Assembly (NCBI RefSeq): GCF_038002225.1
Contig: NZ_JBBOCA010000001.1
Span: forward strand, 3,410,001 to 3,474,000
DNA length: 64,000 nucleotides
DNA from: Paenibacillus sp. FSL R7-0204
Lineage (GTDB): Bacteria; Bacillota; Bacilli; Paenibacillales; Paenibacillaceae
Direction: 5' to 3'
Of this stretch, positions 38,801 to 51,600 are shown piece by piece (the first letter of the stretch is position 1; the number at the start of each line of letters is the position of its first letter). The notes beneath the pieces were generated by a model. It was not told the DNA's origin, searched no databases, and saw nothing but the letters and a program-made list of their open reading frames with translations. The position numbers and the translations under genes were made by a program.

Positions 38801-41800
38801 AACCGTAGTCGAGTTGTTTGAAGAACAGGTTGAACAGACACCGGACAATATCGCGGTCGTATTTGAAGCTGCGCAATTGACGTATGCGCAGCTGAATGAA
38901 AAAGCGAATCAACTGGCCTATAAACTGAGGGAGCTTGGGGTCCGGCCGGATGACAAGGTTGCGATCCTGGCCACAAAAAGTATAGAGATGATCATCGCTA
39001 TCTACGGGGTGATCAAGGCAGGAGGCGCCTACGTGCCGGTCGATTCCGGCTATCCGGAGAACCGTATCCGGTATATGCTGGAGGACTGCCAGCCGAAAGC
39101 TATCCTGCTGGGAAGGGCGGAACTGCCGGTCCTAGGGGATATTCCGGTCATAGACCTGTTGGACAAGGAGGCCTATACAGGCGAGGCTGCAAACCCCGAG
39201 CATGTAAATTCGCCAAAGGATCTGATGTATATCATCTATACATCAGGGACAACGGGACAGCCCAAGGGCGTCATGATTGAGCATGAGGGTGTAGTTAACC
39301 TAAAGCAATATTTTATTAAGAATCATGCTATTACGGCTGCGGATGTCGTCCTACAGTTTGCAAGTGTTTCTTTCGATGCGGCCATATCAGAAATGACAAT
39401 GAGCCTGCTAACCGGGGCACAGCTATGTTTATGCCCGGAGGATGTTCAAAAAGATGTGAGATTATTTGAACAATATATTGAAAAGCATCATGTCACCGTT
39501 GCCATTTTGCCGCCGCAGGTTCTGGCGCAGGTGGATATCCGACATTTTAGAGCCATTATTACGGCAGGCTCGGAAACCAACCGGCTGTTGGTATCCGAAT
39601 ACAGCAAGCGTATGAATTATTCCAATGATTACGGACCTACCGAAGTAACGGTATGTGTAACGCACTGGGGATGTGATCCCAGGAAGCCCGTGCCGGAGCG
39701 GATACCGATTGGGAAGCCGATAGAAAATAAACAAATTTACATTATGAACGGCAACGACTTGTGCGGGATCGGAATGCCAGGCGAATTATGCGTCGCAGGT
39801 GTAGGCTTGTCCAGAGGATACCTGAACCGTCCGGAACTGACGGCCGAAAAGTTTGTCGACAATCCGTTCGGAGAGGGTAGAATGTACCGCACTGGCGACT
39901 TGGCAAGATGGCTGCCGGACGGCAACATCCAATACTTGGGCCGCATCGATGAGCAGGTGAAAATTCGTGGATTCCGAATTGAATTGGGTGAAATCGAAAG
40001 CGCCCTGCGCAAACAGCCTGGGGTTAAAGATGCGGCTGTGGCGGTCAAGGAGAAACACGGGGACAACAGCATTTGCGCCTATGTCGTATCGGATCAGGAA
40101 ATACAAACAGCCGACATCAAAGACAGCCTTAGAAAAGAACTGCCGGAATATATGGTGCCTACATATGTTCAGCAAATCGAAGGCATTCCGGTCACGAGAA
40201 ACGGGAAGCTGGACAAACAGGCCCTGCCGGAGCCGGAAGCAACAAGAGGGCAGGAATATATTGCACCGCGGAACGGGATAGAAGAAACGGTTGCCTGTGC
40301 CTTTGCAGAAGTTCTAGGGGTTACCCCGGTGGGGATTGAAGACAATTTCTTCGAGCTGGGCGGACATTCCCTGCGCGCAACCCGGGTGGTCAACCAGATT
40401 GAAGTACAGATTGGCGTGCGTTTGCCGCTGAAGGCCATTTTTGCTGCTCCTACTGCCCGGCTTCTCGCTAGAGAAGTAGAACAAGCACAAGCGAAAGAAT
40501 ATATTCCAATCCCGCAGGCGGAAGAACAAGAAGTGTATCCGATGTCGTCGGCACAAAAGAGGCTATACCTGATTAACCAGATAGACGACGTTGGCATAGC
40601 ATACAATATGCCGGCAGTAATGGAAATTCACGGAACGTTAGATCTCGGCCGGATGAAGTACGCACTGGAGCAATTGACCCTTCGCCATGAAGCGCTGCGC
40701 ACCAGTTTCCATGTACAGGATGGAGAACCCGTACAGAAGATAGCACGCGAAGTTACAATCCAATTGGAGCATGAAGAACGGATCGCAGACAAAGAGGAAA
40801 ACCTGCTGCATGGTTTTGTGCATCCATTTGACCTTGGCAAAGCGCCGCTGATGCGGATGAAAGCAGTGAAAACAGGCGAGGACAAAACGATCCTCTTGTT
40901 AGATATGCACCACATCATCTCCGATGGGATGTCGATGGGTATTTTAACAAACGAAATGTCCAAGCTGTACAATGGAGAGCAACTCGAACCGCTGAGTGCG
41001 CAATACAAGGATTACAGCGAATGGATACGGACAAGAGACCTAGCGGAACAGAAAAAATATTGGCAGGGGGTATTTAGAGAACCGGCGCCGGTGCTGGATC
41101 TGCAGCTGGATTATTTACGGCCACAGACGCAAAGCTTTAAAGGCCACAGCATCAACGGAATGTTGTCGGCGCAACAGAAGAAAGCGGTAGACGAGCTGTG
41201 CCGCAAGACGGGGGCAACCGCTTATATGGTGTTGCTGTCCGCAATGATGGTGTTGCTTAGCAAATACAGCCGGCAAGAGGACATTATCATCGGCAGTCCG
41301 ATCTCGGGCAGAACGCATAAAGATACCGAGCAGATGATGGGTATGTTTGTCAATACACTGGCCATGCGGGGATACCCGGAAGGGGAGAAAACGGTTCTGG
41401 ATTTCCTGAAGGAAGTCAAGGAAAGTGCCCTGAAAGCTTACGAAAATCAGGAATATCCGTTTGAGGAATTAGTGGAATCGGTAGCGTTACAACGGGATTT
41501 ATCGAGAAACCCGCTTTTTGATGTGATGTTTGTCCTCCAAAACAACGAACAGGCAAACCTGCAAATGAAGGGCTTACAAATAACAAGCATGGACAGTGAA
41601 CATACCATCGCCAAATTCGATCTCACTGTAAACGTAGGTGAAATGGAAGACGGCTATGCCATGAACTGGGAATACTGTACCGATCTGTTCGGGGAGGAAA
41701 GTGTACAACGGATGATGAAACACTTCAGCCATCTGGTGGACGAACTGACGGCCAACCCTGAGGCGAAGATCAGCGAATTGAGTGTGGTGGACGAAGAAGA

Positions 41801-44800
41801 GAAGAGACTGATCCTTGAGACCTTCAATGACACAGGGGCGGAATACCCAAGGGACAAAACCGTAGTCGAGTTGTTTGAAGAACAGGTTGAGCAGACACCG
41901 GACCATATCGCGGTCGTATTTGAAGATGCGCAATTGACGTATGCGCAGCTGAATGAAAAAGCAAATCAGCTGGCGTATAAGCTGAGAGAACTTGGGGTCA
42001 AACCGGATGACTGTGTCGCCATACTGGCAGAACGCAGTATGGAGATGATTATCGGTATCTACGGGGTTATCAAGGCTGGTGGAGCCTACGTGCCGGTCGA
42101 TCCCGGCTATCCGGAGAACCGTATCCGGTATATGCTGGAGGACTGCCAGCCCAAAGCCATCCTGTTGGGAGGAGCGGAACTGCCGGTCCAAGGGGATGTT
42201 CCGGTCATAGACCTGTTGGACAAGGAGGTCTATACAGGCGAGGCTGCCAACCCGGTACATGTAAATACGCCGAAGGATCTGATGTATATCATCTATACCT
42301 CAGGAACAACCGGCCAGCCCAAAGGAGTCATGACGACTCAGCAAAACGTTGTTCGTACGGTGAGCAACAGCAACTATGTGACGTTTACGGAGGAGGATCG
42401 GATCCTTCAATTGTCCAACTACGCCTTTGATGGTTCGACATTCGACATTTTCGGCGCGTTGTTGAATGGAGCCGCTCTTGTCCTCATTCGAAAAGAGGAT
42501 GCACTGAATATCGCCGCCCTTTCGCGAATCCTTCGAGAGGAACATATTACGATCTTCTTCTTGACGACGGCATTATTCAATACACTTGTCGATTTGGACG
42601 TAAGCAGCCTTTCCAACGTCCGACATATTTTGTTCGGCGGGGAAAAAGTGTCGGTCGATCACGTGGCTAAAGCGTACCACGCGTTGGGAACTGACCGAGT
42701 TATTCATGTATACGGTCCGACGGAGAGCACCGTTTATGCTACATATTATGCTATAGATCATTTGGACCAGCAGGAAGTGACCGTGCCGATTGGCGCTCCG
42801 CTTGCCAACACCCGCTTATATGTCGTTGGTCGGGAGGATCATTTGCAGCCGATCGGGGTGCCAGGCGAGCTGTGTATCGCAGGAGACGGCCTCGCACGCG
42901 GTTACTTGAACCGTCCGGAACTGACGGCCGAAAAGTTTGTCGACAATCCGTTCGGAGAGGGTAGAATGTACCGCACTGGCGACTTGGCAAGATGGCTGCC
43001 GGACGGCAACATCCAATACTTGGGCCGCATCGACGAGCAGGTGAAAATTCGTGGATTCCGAATTGAATTGGGTGAAATCGAAAGCGCCCTGCGCAAACAG
43101 CCTGGGGTTAAAGATGCGGCTGTGGCGGTCAAGGAGAAACACGGGGACAACAGCATTTGCGCCTATGTCGTATCGGATCAGGAAATACAAACAGCCGACA
43201 TCAAAGACAGCCTTAGAAAAGAACTGCCGGAATATATGGTGCCTACATATGTTCAGCAAATCGAAGGCATTCCGGTCACGAGAAACGGGAAGCTGGACAA
43301 ACAGGCCCTGCCGGAGCCGGAAGCAACAAGAGGGCAGGAATATATTGCACCGCGGAACGGGATAGAAGAAACGGTTGCCTGTGCCTTTGCAGAAGTTCTA
43401 GGGGTTATCCCGGTGGGGATTGAAGACAATTTCTTCGAGCTGGGCGGACATTCCCTGCGCGCAACCCGGGTGGTCAACCAGATTGAAGTACAGATTGGCG
43501 TGCGTTTGCCGCTGAAGGCCATTTTTGCTGCTCCTACTGCCCGGCTTCTCGCTAGAGAAGTAGAACAAGCACAAGCGAAAGAATATATTCCAATCCCGCA
43601 GGCGGAAGAACAAGAAGTGTATCCGATGTCGTCGGCACAAAAGAGGCTATACCTGATTAACCAGATAGACGACGTTGGCATAGCATACAATATGCCGGCA
43701 GTAATGGAAATTCACGGAACGTTAGATCTCGGCCGGATGAAGTACGCACTGGAGCAATTGACCCTTCGCCATGAAGCGCTGCGCACCAGTTTCCATGTAC
43801 AGGATGGAGAACCCGTACAGAAGATAGCACGCGAAGTTACAATCCAATTGGAGCATGAAGAACGGATCGCAGACAAAGAGGAAAACCTGCTGCATGGTTT
43901 TGTGCATTCATTTGACCTTGGCAAAGCGCCGCTGATGCGGATGAAAGCAGTGAAAACAGGCGAGGACAAAACGATCCTCTTGTTAGATATGCACCACATC
44001 ATCTCCGATGGGATGTCGATGGGTATTTTAACAAACGAAATGTCCAAGCTGTACAATGGAGAGCAACTCGAACCGCTGAGTGCGCAATACAAGGATTACA
44101 GCGAATGGATACGGACAAGAGACCTAGCGGAACAGAAAAAATATTGGCAGGGGGTATTTAGAGAACCGGCGCCGGTGCTGGATCTGCAGCTGGATTATTT
44201 ACGGCCACAGACGCAAAGCTTTAAAGGCCACAGCATCAACGGAATGTTGTCGGCGCAACAGAAGAAAGCGGTAGACGAGCTGTGCCGCAAGACGGGGGCA
44301 ACCGCTTATATGGTGTTGCTGTCCGCAATGATGGTGTTGCTTAGCAAATACAGCCGGCAAGAGGACATTATCATCGGCAGTCCGATCTCGGGCAGAACGC
44401 ATAAAGATACCGAGCAGATGATGGGTATGTTTGTCAATACACTGGCCATGCGGGGATACCCGGAAGGGGAGAAAACGGTTCTGGATTTCCTGAAGGAAGT
44501 CAAGGAAAGTGCCCTGAAAGCTTACGAAAATCAGGAATATCCGTTTGAGGAATTAGTGGAATCGGTAGCGTTACAACGGGATTTATCGAGAAACCCGCTT
44601 TTTGATGTGATGTTTGTCCTCCAAAACAACGAACAGGCAAACCTGCAAATGAAGGGCTTACAAATAACAAGCATGGACAGTGAACATACCGTCGCCAAAT
44701 TCGATCTCACTGTAAACGTAGGTGAAATGGAAGACGGCTATGCCATGAACTGGGAATACTGTACCGATCTGTTCGGGGAGGAAAGTGTACAACGGATGAT

Positions 44801-47800
44801 GAAACACTTCAGCCATCTGGTGGACGAACTGACGGCCAACCCTGAGGCGAAGATCAGCGAATTGAGTGTGGTGGACGAAGAAGAGAAGAGACTGATCCTT
44901 GAGACCTTCAATGACACAGGGGCGGAATACCCAAGGGACAAAACCGTAGTCGAGTTGTTTGAAGAACAGGTTGAGCAGACACCGGACCATATCGCGGTCG
45001 TATTTGAAGATGCGCAATTGACGTATGCGCAGCTGAATGAAAAAGCAAATCAGCTGGCGTATAAGCTGAGAGAACTTGGGGTCAAACCGGATGACTGTGT
45101 CGCCATACTGGCAGAACGCAGTATGGAGATGATTATCGGTATCTACGGGGTTATCAAGGCTGGTGGAGCCTACGTGCCGATAGACCCAGGGTATCCCCAA
45201 GACCGGATCGTGTATATGCTATCTGACTGTAAACCAAAAGCAGTGGTAACTTACAATACCAAAATTCAAACTGAAATTCCTTTAATAGATCTTGGAGAGA
45301 GCAATACCTGGGAAGGTGTGTCTACAAATCCTGTACACACCAACAAACCAAGTGATTTATTGTATCTCATCTACACCTCTGGAACCACAGGCAAACCCAA
45401 AGGGGTGATGATTGAAAACACTGGAGTAAATAATTTAAGATGTTATTTTATGGATTATTTAAAAGTAACTTCAAAGGATAGAATCCTGCAATTCTCCAAT
45501 ATAGCATTCGATGGCTCTGTGTGGGATATGACCATGGCATTACTGACCGGTGCGACCCTGTATGTAATCCATCCGGATAAATTGTCGGACAGTGAGTACA
45601 TAGGTGAATATGCAGGGAGAACAACAATCATGGCAGTACCGCCTCAGTTCTATGCACAAATCAATACGGTGGGACAGCGGTTGATTATTACAGCAGGTTC
45701 GGAGAGCAGTAAAGATGTTGTAAGTAGAGCTGTTGAAAACTCCAGCTATTTAAACTCTTATGGACCTACAGAAGTAACCGTATGTGCGACACATTGGCAG
45801 TATGAAGATAAAAGCAGCATTCCCGATAGAATCCCCATCGGAAAACCGATTCAAAACAAGAAGGTATTTATATTAAATGGCAGGACGTTATGCGGGATCG
45901 GCATACCGGGCGAACTGTGTGTGGCCGGGGAGGGACTGGCCAGAGGATACCTGAACCAGCCGGAACTGACGGCAGAAAAGTTTGTCGACAGTCCGTTTGG
46001 CGAGGGGAGGATGTACCGTTCCGGCGACTTGGCAAGATGGCTGCCCGATGGGAATGTTGAGTACCTGGGAAGGATCGACGAACAGATCAAAATTCGCGGC
46101 TTCCGAGTGGAATTGGGTGAAATCGAAAGTGTCCTGCGCAAACAGCCTGGGGTTAAAGAGGTGGCCGTGGCGGTCAAGGGAACAAACGGGGACCACAGTA
46201 TCTGTGCCTATATCGTATCCGATCAGGAGATACGGACAGGCGACATCAAAGACAGCCTAAGGAAAGAACTGCCGGACTATATGGTGCCTGCATACATTCT
46301 TCAAATCGAAAGCATCCCGGTCAATCGAAACGGGAAGCTTGATAAACAGGCCCTGCCGGAGCCGGAAGCAACAAGAGGGCAGGCATATATTGCGCCGCGG
46401 AACAAGATAGAAGAAACGGTTGCCTGTATCTTTGCAGAAGTCTTAGGGGTGACCGCGGTGGGGATTGAAGACAACTTCTTCGAAATGGGTGGTGACTCGA
46501 TCAAGGCAATCCGTGTGGTATCCAAGATACGGGAAGCCGGCTATGAGCTGGCTGTCAAAGACCTGATGCAGCTGCGTATTGTGAAACGGATTGCCGAACA
46601 AGCAGTTGCAGCAGAAATGGAGACGGTAGACCAGGGGGAAGTCAGCGGATTGGCACTGCTCACGCCGATTCAGCATACCTTCGTGGATTGGAACTATGTG
46701 AAACCGCATCATTTCAATCAGGCCACCATGCTTTACTGCAAGGAAGGCTTCAATGTAAAGGCACTCAAGCAAAGCATCAAAGCGCTTGTGGTCCACCATG
46801 ACATGCTGCGCAGCGTGTACCGGGACAAAATACAGTGGATTCTCCCGGCTCATGAAAGCAAATGGTTTGACTGGAACGAGTATGAACTTAAAAACTCAGA
46901 CAATATTTCACAGATTGTAGAGCAGAAGAGCACAGCGCTGCAAAGAAGTATCGATTTGGAACAGGGTCCCCTCATGAAAGTAGGGTTGTTTCACACTGCA
47001 GAAGGAGACCATCTGCTGTTATGCCTGCATCATCTTGTAGTCGACGGTGTATCGTGGAGGATACTTCTGGAAGACCTGAAGACCGGGTACGAACAGGCAT
47101 TACAGGGAAAGGAAGTCGTTCTTCCGGCGAAGACAGCCTCTTACAAAGACTGGGCGGAAGCATTGGTTGAATATTCCGGAAGTAAAGAATTGAAACAGGA
47201 AAGAACCTATTGGAAAGAAATAAGTGAACAAGTAAGAACCGGGGCAATTCTGGGAGACTGTGAAGATCAGCCGATGGAATATGGGCAGATGCAGCTTGAA
47301 CTGGAGCAGGAAAGTACCCGGCAGTTATTATATGAAGCAGGGAAAGCCTACGGAACGGAGATCAATGACTTGCTACTGTCCGCACTCGGCATGGCGGTGA
47401 AACAGTGGACAGGCCAACATTACGTTGCCGTAGACATGGAAGGCCACGGACGCGAGGAAATTCATAAAGCGGTGAAAATAGACAGAACCGTCGGGTGGTT
47501 TACCAGTCTTTATCCGGTTGTATTGAAAGGTTCGGAGGATCCCGAAGAAGCCATCATCAACACTAAAGAAATGCTCCGCAGAATTCCGAATCACGGCATC
47601 GGATATGGCGTTGCCAAATATCTTGGTCAGGATCAATGGCCGGATGCTGAAGCGGACCTGTGTTTTAATTACCTCGGGCACATGGATCATGAACTTGGGG
47701 CAGAGGGAAGGATTACCGCCTCCAATCTGTCATGTGGAAGCAGTATTGCGGATGAAAATATGCCGAAACAAGGCATTACCATGAATGGGAGCGTATCTGG

Positions 47801-48692
47801 CGGTATGTTACACTTTGCTATTGCTTACAACAAGGGAAGGTACAGTACATCAAGCATAGAGCAGTTCTGCCAAGCTTACATTCAATCTATTCAAAGGATT
47901 GTTCAGCACTGTGTATTACAAAAAGAAGTCATTCCAACAGCTTCGGATTTCGGCGCACCGAATATGAAGGCTTCGGATTTCAAGCAGCTTACACAAAGAT
48001 ATCCGGTTCATAAATTATCCGATATTTATCCTTTAACGCCGATGCAGGAGGGAATGCTGTATCACAAATTGGCGGATGAACAGTCTGCAGGGTATGTCTT
48101 GCAATTCAAGCTTCGCATGAAAGGTGAATTTCAGGCTGAGAAGGCACGAGAGAGTCTATCTTTGCTGGCTAGAAAATATGATGTACTGCGTACGGCATTT
48201 ATCTATCACAAAGTAAGCAGGCCGTGGCAGATCGTATTTTCTGAAAGGAAAATTGAATACAATGTTCTGGATTTATCCTGCAGCAAAGAACAGGAAAATG
48301 AGATTATGAAGATCCAACAGGCGGATATCCGGCGCGGATTCAATCTGGAAGAAGATAGTCTGCTTCGTGCGACCCTTCTCAGATTGTCTGAGGAAGAGCA
48401 TATTCTTTTATGGAGTTCCCACCATATCATTATGGATGGATGGTCCTTCCCCCTGCTGATCCGGGATTTCATGCAATATTACGAAGCACTGACAGAAGGA
48501 AGTACATTGTCTTCCCTGGAGGAAAGAGTACGGGCAGAGGCAAAAGGTATTGCATCCTATGGTGAATACATCCGCTGGCTGGAGAAACAGGACAGGGAAG
48601 AAGGACTTGCTTACTGGGAGAATTTCCTTGCAGATTACACGGGTGCTGCAGAGATCCTGCCGCTGGGTCTAAGCGGGAATGGGGAGGAATAG
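29817..48692 (+). CDS. Non-ribosomal peptide synthetase 2 (modules 3-7 plus N-lobe of C8)
   Basis: This 6291-residue synthetase starts 23 bp after synthetase 1. Domains with approximate residues: C3, DCL type (11-445, HHIVLDG), A3 (463-950), T3 (1002); C4 (1063-1480), A4 (1498-1970), T4 (2023), E4 (2078-2510); C5, DCL (2537-2978), A5 (2992-3466), T5 (3515); C6 (3574-3995), A6 (4012-4495), T6 (4543); C7 (4602-5025), A7 (5038-5508), T7 (5558), E7 (5613-6045); then only the N-terminal lobe of DCL domain C8 (6072-6291, HHIIMDG). Pocket codes: A3 DVQFVAHVVK (Pro-like), A4 DVYIIADIIK (unassigned), A5 DASIIADVCK (unassigned), A6 DGFFLGVVYK (Ile), A7 DGWAIASVCK (Trp-like). The final Lys of each code is assumed. 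It ends abruptly at TAG 48690 inside C8, whose other half begins the next gene. Confidence 0.93.
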   Translation: MSLKEKVAKLYPLTPVQEGILFHSLFEERSEAYFCQFCISLHGLLDLGVLEKSLTVLIDRHEMLRTLISHKKLSQPLQVVLKERAPSFLYEDLTGIEESSRQERVEAFKQADRAQGFDVTNDVLFRIAVLKTDEEQYEMIWSSHHIVLDGWSSSILRNELFIIYEQLQNNRPLHLPVAYPYSNYLAWLERQDKEEALRYWNHYLEGYEQRAEIPKSNLIHEHKKGYTLKENTYAIGETYTEQLKVLCKRNKLTLNNFMQMIWGAVLHLYSGCVDVVHGMVVSGRPSEVQGIEHMVGMFISTLPVRISFAGQETLLSIAKQVQADLLNSERYNYLSLADVQAKTELKANLFDHICVFENYPADLNPINDVQPEDNKITIAGVKGIEQTNYGLNVTMFLRGSQLVVKLSYNTEMYHEESMKLLLRHLAAIVQQVVERPDIRMDEIELVREEEQQLLIAYTDTKAEYSKDKTIHALFEEQVNRTPEAVAAVFKSERLTYGELNAKANQLARVLRARAVGPDKTVGIMAERSLEMVVGILAILKAGGAYLPIDPSYPAERISYLLADSGTDVLLTFGCDTVPARFAGAVLDLADSRIYDANASSLPPSSESCHALYVIYTSGTTGTPKGVVMEHRSIVNLLNSQKSQTALEFARTLQFAAFSFDVCAQELFSVLLSGGTLFVADEETKRNPYSLIEYVRTHKISTVFLPTAYLKHIISDRSLCQDLLRTIEHLVVAGEQLVLDDVFVQTARHMNVLVHNHYGPTESHVVSTYTMGADNGYSLLPPIGTPITNTALYIVNGYNRLQPVGVPGELCIAGESLARGYLNRPELTAEKFVNNPFEPGERMYRTGDLARWLPDGNIEYVGRIDHQVKIRGYRIELGEIEKQIQKHEAVRETVVLAQVDEQGQNALCAYVVADVELTVAELRAHVGKALPDYMIPTYFVQIERMPQTSNGKVDRKALPKPDGSMFTGAVYEAPTNEVEEKLATIFQNVLGIGQVGIQDNFFEMGGHSLRATRVVNQIEVQTGIRLPLKAIFAAPTVRLLAQEVEQAQAKVYLPIPQAEEQEVYPMSSAQKRVYLIHQLDDVGIAYNMPAVMGIHGTLDLGRLKYALEHLTLRHEALRTSFHMQDGEPVQKIAKEAALELEYEERIIVKEETLLNDFVQPFDLGKTPLMRVKAVKTGKDTTVLLLDMHHIVSDGMSMDILINELSSLYNGEQFEPLSVQYKDYSEWMRTRDLSEQKSYWQGVFREPAPVLDLQLDYLRPQTQSFKGHSINGMLTGKQKKAVDELCRKTGTTAYMILLSAMMVLLGKYSRQEDIVIGSPISGRTHKDTEQMMGMFVNTLAMRGYPEGEKTVLDFLKEVRESALKAYENQEYPFEELVEAVEVKRDVSRNPLFDVMFVLQNNEQATLEMNGLTLTSIASEHTVAKFDLTVNVGEMEDGYAMNWEYCTDLFEPESVQRMMKHFSHLVDELTANPGRKISELSVVDEEEKRLILETFNDTAAEYPREKTVVELFEEQVEQTPDHIAVVFEDAKLTYAQLNEKANQLAYKLRELGVGPDDRVAILTTKSLEMIIGIYGILKAGGAYVPVDPRYPENRIRYMLEDCQPKAILLGRAELPLKGDIPVIDLLDKEVYTGEAANPEHVNTPKDLMYIIYTSGTTGQPKGVMIEHEGVVNFREYSTKNHSITSADVVLQFAGISFDVTVYEMTMSLLTGAQLCLCPEDVQKDVRLFEQYIYKHNVTIAILPPQYLAQADIRHFRAIITAGSETNRDLVCANNKHMKYSNDYGPTEATIIATHWECDPGEPVPERIPIGKPIENTQIYIVNGNGLCGIGMPGELCIAGVGLSRGYLNRPELTAEKFVDSPFGEGRMYRSGDLARWLPDGNVEYLGRIDEQIKIRGFRVELGEIESVLRKQPGVKEVAVAVKGTNGDHSICAYIVSDQEIRTGDIKDSLRKELPDYMVPAYILQIESIPVNRNGKLDKQALPEPEATRGQAYIAPRNKIEETVACIFAEVLGVTAVGIEDNFFEMGGDSIKAIRVVSKIREAGYELAVKDLMQLRIVKRIAEQAVAAEMETVDQGEVSGLALLTPIQHTFVDWNYVKPHHFNQATMLYCEEGFNVKALKQSIKALVVHHDMLRSVYRDKIQWILPAHESKWFDWNEYELKNSDNISQIVEQKSTALQRSIDLEQGPLMKVGLFHTAEGDHLLLCLHHLVVDGVSWRILLEDLKTGYEQALQGKEVVLPAKTASYKDWAEALVEYSGSKELKQERTYWKEISEQVRTGAILGDCEDQPMEYGQMQLELEQESTRQLLYEAGKAYGTEINDLLLSALGMAVKQWTGQHYVAVDMEGHGREEIHKAVKIDRTVGWFTSLYPVVLKGSEDPEEAIINTKEMLRRIPNHGIGYGVAKYLGQDQWPDAEADLCFNYLGHMDHELGAEGRITASNLSCGSSIADENMPKQGITMDGIVSGGKLQFAIAYNKGRYSTSSIEQFCQAYIQSIQRIVQHCVLQKEVIKTASDFGAPNMKDSDFKQLTQRYPVHNLSGIHSLTPMQDGMLYHKLADEQSSGYVLQIKLRIKGKLQVEKARESLSLLARKYDVLRTAFIYNKLTKPWQVVLREREIECNVLDLSFSEEKDNEILKIQQADIRRGFKLEEDSLLRTTLLRLSEEEHILLWSSHHIIMDGWSFPLLIQDFMKYYKKLTEGSTLSSLQERVRAEAKGIASYGEYIHWLEKQDREEGLAYWENLLADYPEAAEILPLSQSGNIEEQVNEEVYITDIALTGQLQRLSSVLNVTINTLVETAWGILLQKYNRNTDVVFGKVVSGRNAGIQGIEQAVGLFINTIPIRVKSEESTTVEELLGQIQQQAVASMEYDRCSLAEVQSRSALGNQLLRTLFVFENYYVDESFTLGSHGLEIEIESAREQTNYDISLSAFMKEAALTLKIMYDPGKYGAEEIRALLGRMEQLLEQITANPKQKVSELSVVDEEERKLVLETFNNTATEYPRDKTVVELFEEQVEQTPDNIAVVFEAAQLTYAQLNEKANQLAYKLRELGVRPDDKVAILATKSIEMIIAIYGVIKAGGAYVPVDSGYPENRIRYMLEDCQPKAILLGRAELPVLGDIPVIDLLDKEAYTGEAANPEHVNSPKDLMYIIYTSGTTGQPKGVMIEHEGVVNLKQYFIKNHAITAADVVLQFASVSFDAAISEMTMSLLTGAQLCLCPEDVQKDVRLFEQYIEKHHVTVAILPPQVLAQVDIRHFRAIITAGSETNRLLVSEYSKRMNYSNDYGPTEVTVCVTHWGCDPRKPVPERIPIGKPIENKQIYIMNGNDLCGIGMPGELCVAGVGLSRGYLNRPELTAEKFVDNPFGEGRMYRTGDLARWLPDGNIQYLGRIDEQVKIRGFRIELGEIESALRKQPGVKDAAVAVKEKHGDNSICAYVVSDQEIQTADIKDSLRKELPEYMVPTYVQQIEGIPVTRNGKLDKQALPEPEATRGQEYIAPRNGIEETVACAFAEVLGVTPVGIEDNFFELGGHSLRATRVVNQIEVQIGVRLPLKAIFAAPTARLLAREVEQAQAKEYIPIPQAEEQEVYPMSSAQKRLYLINQIDDVGIAYNMPAVMEIHGTLDLGRMKYALEQLTLRHEALRTSFHVQDGEPVQKIAREVTIQLEHEERIADKEENLLHGFVHPFDLGKAPLMRMKAVKTGEDKTILLLDMHHIISDGMSMGILTNEMSKLYNGEQLEPLSAQYKDYSEWIRTRDLAEQKKYWQGVFREPAPVLDLQLDYLRPQTQSFKGHSINGMLSAQQKKAVDELCRKTGATAYMVLLSAMMVLLSKYSRQEDIIIGSPISGRTHKDTEQMMGMFVNTLAMRGYPEGEKTVLDFLKEVKESALKAYENQEYPFEELVESVALQRDLSRNPLFDVMFVLQNNEQANLQMKGLQITSMDSEHTIAKFDLTVNVGEMEDGYAMNWEYCTDLFGEESVQRMMKHFSHLVDELTANPEAKISELSVVDEEEKRLILETFNDTGAEYPRDKTVVELFEEQVEQTPDHIAVVFEDAQLTYAQLNEKANQLAYKLRELGVKPDDCVAILAERSMEMIIGIYGVIKAGGAYVPVDPGYPENRIRYMLEDCQPKAILLGGAELPVQGDVPVIDLLDKEVYTGEAANPVHVNTPKDLMYIIYTSGTTGQPKGVMTTQQNVVRTVSNSNYVTFTEEDRILQLSNYAFDGSTFDIFGALLNGAALVLIRKEDALNIAALSRILREEHITIFFLTTALFNTLVDLDVSSLSNVRHILFGGEKVSVDHVAKAYHALGTDRVIHVYGPTESTVYATYYAIDHLDQQEVTVPIGAPLANTRLYVVGREDHLQPIGVPGELCIAGDGLARGYLNRPELTAEKFVDNPFGEGRMYRTGDLARWLPDGNIQYLGRIDEQVKIRGFRIELGEIESALRKQPGVKDAAVAVKEKHGDNSICAYVVSDQEIQTADIKDSLRKELPEYMVPTYVQQIEGIPVTRNGKLDKQALPEPEATRGQEYIAPRNGIEETVACAFAEVLGVIPVGIEDNFFELGGHSLRATRVVNQIEVQIGVRLPLKAIFAAPTARLLAREVEQAQAKEYIPIPQAEEQEVYPMSSAQKRLYLINQIDDVGIAYNMPAVMEIHGTLDLGRMKYALEQLTLRHEALRTSFHVQDGEPVQKIAREVTIQLEHEERIADKEENLLHGFVHSFDLGKAPLMRMKAVKTGEDKTILLLDMHHIISDGMSMGILTNEMSKLYNGEQLEPLSAQYKDYSEWIRTRDLAEQKKYWQGVFREPAPVLDLQLDYLRPQTQSFKGHSINGMLSAQQKKAVDELCRKTGATAYMVLLSAMMVLLSKYSRQEDIIIGSPISGRTHKDTEQMMGMFVNTLAMRGYPEGEKTVLDFLKEVKESALKAYENQEYPFEELVESVALQRDLSRNPLFDVMFVLQNNEQANLQMKGLQITSMDSEHTVAKFDLTVNVGEMEDGYAMNWEYCTDLFGEESVQRMMKHFSHLVDELTANPEAKISELSVVDEEEKRLILETFNDTGAEYPRDKTVVELFEEQVEQTPDHIAVVFEDAQLTYAQLNEKANQLAYKLRELGVKPDDCVAILAERSMEMIIGIYGVIKAGGAYVPIDPGYPQDRIVYMLSDCKPKAVVTYNTKIQTEIPLIDLGESNTWEGVSTNPVHTNKPSDLLYLIYTSGTTGKPKGVMIENTGVNNLRCYFMDYLKVTSKDRILQFSNIAFDGSVWDMTMALLTGATLYVIHPDKLSDSEYIGEYAGRTTIMAVPPQFYAQINTVGQRLIITAGSESSKDVVSRAVENSSYLNSYGPTEVTVCATHWQYEDKSSIPDRIPIGKPIQNKKVFILNGRTLCGIGIPGELCVAGEGLARGYLNQPELTAEKFVDSPFGEGRMYRSGDLARWLPDGNVEYLGRIDEQIKIRGFRVELGEIESVLRKQPGVKEVAVAVKGTNGDHSICAYIVSDQEIRTGDIKDSLRKELPDYMVPAYILQIESIPVNRNGKLDKQALPEPEATRGQAYIAPRNKIEETVACIFAEVLGVTAVGIEDNFFEMGGDSIKAIRVVSKIREAGYELAVKDLMQLRIVKRIAEQAVAAEMETVDQGEVSGLALLTPIQHTFVDWNYVKPHHFNQATMLYCKEGFNVKALKQSIKALVVHHDMLRSVYRDKIQWILPAHESKWFDWNEYELKNSDNISQIVEQKSTALQRSIDLEQGPLMKVGLFHTAEGDHLLLCLHHLVVDGVSWRILLEDLKTGYEQALQGKEVVLPAKTASYKDWAEALVEYSGSKELKQERTYWKEISEQVRTGAILGDCEDQPMEYGQMQLELEQESTRQLLYEAGKAYGTEINDLLLSALGMAVKQWTGQHYVAVDMEGHGREEIHKAVKIDRTVGWFTSLYPVVLKGSEDPEEAIINTKEMLRRIPNHGIGYGVAKYLGQDQWPDAEADLCFNYLGHMDHELGAEGRITASNLSCGSSIADENMPKQGITMNGSVSGGMLHFAIAYNKGRYSTSSIEQFCQAYIQSIQRIVQHCVLQKEVIPTASDFGAPNMKASDFKQLTQRYPVHKLSDIYPLTPMQEGMLYHKLADEQSAGYVLQFKLRMKGEFQAEKARESLSLLARKYDVLRTAFIYHKVSRPWQIVFSERKIEYNVLDLSCSKEQENEIMKIQQADIRRGFNLEEDSLLRATLLRLSEEEHILLWSSHHIIMDGWSFPLLIRDFMQYYEALTEGSTLSSLEERVRAEAKGIASYGEYIRWLEKQDREEGLAYWENFLADYTGAAEILPLGLSGNGEE
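35335..37365. repeat. Long repeat copy 1 (A4 end-T4-E4), partner at 45940
   Basis: About 2.0 kb is nearly identical to 45940-47970 at a constant offset of 10,605 bp, which keeps the reading frame. It covers the end of A4, T4 and most of E4. The scattered differences include GAG to AAG (Glu to Lys) near 36133 and a small cluster near 37175-37205. The right boundary is approximate. Confidence 0.85.
39824..42095. repeat. 2272-bp near-perfect repeat copy 1, partner at 42908
   Basis: It matches 42908-45179 at a constant offset of 3084 bp (one C-A-T module, 1028 codons). I noticed only a handful of substitutions. It covers the end of A5, T5, C6 and the start of A6. Confidence 0.92.
42908..45179. 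repeat. 2272-bp near-perfect repeat copy 2, partner at 39824
   Basis: It covers the end of A6, T6, C7 and the start of A7. Differences seen from copy 1 include Thr to Ile near 43408 (GVTPVG to GVIPVG), Pro to Ser near 43909 and Ile to Val near 44690. The match ends abruptly at 45179, where a different A7 core begins. Confidence 0.92.
45940..47970. repeat. Long repeat copy 2 (A7 end-T7-E7), partner at 35335
   Basis: Second copy of the epimerisation-module segment, covering the end of A7, T7 and E7. Sequence similarity continues at a lower level into the following DCL condensation domains (C5 and C8). Confidence 0.85.
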
Positions 48693-48696
48693 GAGC

Positions 48697-51600
48697 ATGA
48701 AGGAACAGGTTAAAGAAGTCGTGCATACTTTTGACAAACGATTGACCGGACAATTACAACGACTGTCCAGCTTGGCCGATGTTACCATAAACACGATCGT
48801 AGAAACCGCTTGGGGTGTTTTGTTGCAAAGATACAACCGGAATACCGATGTTGTATTTGGCAAAGTGGTATCCGGAAGGAATGCAGATATACAGGGGGGA
48901 GCGCAGGCTGTCGGACTGTTTATCAATACCATACCGATTCGGGTAAAATCTGAAGAAAACACAACTGTGGAAGAGCTGCTCGGGCAGATCCAGCAGCAGG
49001 CGGTTGCAGGCATGGAATATGACTTTTGCCCCCTGGCGGAAGTACAGAGCAGAAGCACACTGGGCAACCAGTTGATCCGGACGTTGTTTGTGTTCGAAAA
49101 TTACTATGTAGACGAATCGTTTACCCTTGGGAATTCTAAGTTGAAGGTAGAAATAGAGAGTGCTCGAGAGCAGACCAACTACGAGATTTCGCTCAGTGCA
49201 TTCATTAACGAAGTTCTGACACTTAAGATGATGTATGACCCGGGAAAATATGGGGCGGAGGAAATCCGTACACTGCTGGGCAGAATGGAACAACTGCTGC
49301 AACAAATTACCGCAAATCCGAAGCAAAAGGTCAGCGAACTGAGCGTGGTGGACGAGGAAGAACGGAAATTGCTCCTTGAGACCTTCAATAATACGGCAAC
49401 GGAATATCCAAGGGACAAAACCGTAGTCGAGTTGTTTGAAGAACAGGTTGAACAGACACCGGACAATATCGCGGTCGTATTTGAAGCTGCGCAATTGACG
49501 TATGCGCAGCTGAATGAAAAAGCGAATCAACTGGCCTATAAACTGAGGGAGCTTGGGGTCCGGCCGGATGACAAGGTTGCGATCCTGGCCACAAAAAGTA
49601 TAGAGATGATCATCGCTATCTACGGGGTGATCAAGGCAGGAGGCGCCTACGTGCCGGTCGATTCCGGCTATCCGGAGAACCGTATCCGGTATATGCTGGA
49701 GGACTGCCAGCCGAAAGCTATCCTGCTGGGAAGGGCGGAGCTGCCGGTCCAAGGGGATATTCCGGTCATAGACCTGTTGGACAAGAGGGTATATACAGGC
49801 AAGGTTACCAACCCGGCGCATGTAAATACGCCCAAGGATCTGATGTATATCATTTATACCTCAGGGACAACCGGACAGCCCAAAGGTGTCATGATTGAGC
49901 ACGAGGGTGTAGTTAACTTTAGGGAATATTTTATGAAAAACCATGCAGTTACGGCAGCGGATGTCGTCCTACAGTTTGCAGGTATTTCTTTCGATGCGAC
50001 CGTATATGAAATGACAATGAGCCTATTGGTTGGGGCACAGCTATGTTTATGTCCGGAAGATGTTCAAAAAGATGTGAGGCTATTTGAGCACTATATTAAC
50101 AATCACAATGTCACCATTGCCATTTTGCCGCCGCAGGTTCTGGCGCAGGTGGATATCCGGCACTTTAGAGCCATTATTACGGGAGGCTCGGAAACCAACC
50201 GGGAGCTGGTATGCGCAAACAACAAGCATATGAAATACTCCAATGATTACGGGCCTACCGAAGTAACGGTATGTGCAACACACTGGGAAAGTGCTCCCGG
50301 GGAGCACGTACCGGAGCGGATACCGATTGGAAAACCGATCGAAAACAAACAAATTTATATCATGAACGGCAATAACTTATGCGGCATTGGGATGCCTGGA
50401 GAATTATGCATAGCAGGTGTGGGCTTGTCCAGAGGATACCTGAACCGGCCAGAACTGACGGCGGAGAAATTCGTGGACAATCCGTTTGAACTTAGCCAGC
50501 GGATGTACCGCACGGGTGACTTGGCAAGATGGCTGCCGGACGGAAATATCGAGTACATGGGGAGAATCGACGAACAAGTAAAGATCCGTGGTTTCCGGGT
50601 TGAACTGGGTGAAATCGCAAGTGTGCTGCGCAGACAGCCTGGGGTCAAAGAGGTGGCCGTAGCGGTCAAGGAGAAGAACGGGGACAACAGCATTTGTGCC
50701 TATGTTGTAACCGATCAGGAATTACGAATGGGTGATATTAAGGACAGTCTTAGAAAAGACCTGCCGGAATATATGGTGCCTGCATACCTTCTGCAAATCG
50801 GAAGTATCCCGTTAAATCGAAACGGGAAGCTGGATAAACAGGCCTTGCCGGAGCCGGACGCACCAAGAGGACAGGAATATATTGCGCCGCGGAACAGGAC
50901 CGAAGAAACGGTTGCCTGTGCTTTTGCAGAAGTCTTAGGGGTTACTCCGGTGGGGATAGAAGACAACTTCTTCGAAATGGGCGGGCATTCGCTGCGCGCC
51001 ACCCGGGTGGTCAACCAGATTGAAGTACAGACCGGCATACGTTTGCCGCTGAAGGCCATTTTTGCCGCTCCTACGGTCCGGCTTCTCGCCCAAGAGGTCG
51101 AACAAGCCCAGGCAAAAGTATACCTTCCGATTCCGCAGGCGGAAGAACAAGAAGTGTATCCGATGTCGTCGGCACAAAAGAGGGTATACCTGATTCACCA
51201 GCTGGATGATGTAGGTATCGCGTACAATGTCCCGGCAGTAATCGGATTTCAAGGCACTTTAGATCTCGGCCGGATGAAGTACGCACTGGAGCAATTGACC
51301 CTCCGCCATGAAACTCTGCGCACCAGTTTCCATATGCAGGATGGGGAACCCGTACAGAAGATAGCACGCGAAGTTCAACTCGAATGGGAGTATGAAGAAC
51401 GGATTATTGTAAAAGAAGAAAACCTGCTGCATGACTTTGTCCAGCCGTTTGATCTGGGGAAGGCGCCGCTGATGCGGATGAAAGCAGTGAAAACAGGCAA
51501 GGACACAACGGTCCTCTTGCTGGATATTCACCACATCATCGCCGATGGGATGTCGATGGATATTTTAATAAACGAATTGTCCAGTCTGTACAATGGAGAG

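Noticed and set aside
48754..49821. 355-residue minus-strand frame and many similar ones across the NRPS genes
   Set aside because: They repeat at the same relative place in every module, antisense to conserved A and C domains, so they are shadows of repeated coding sequence.
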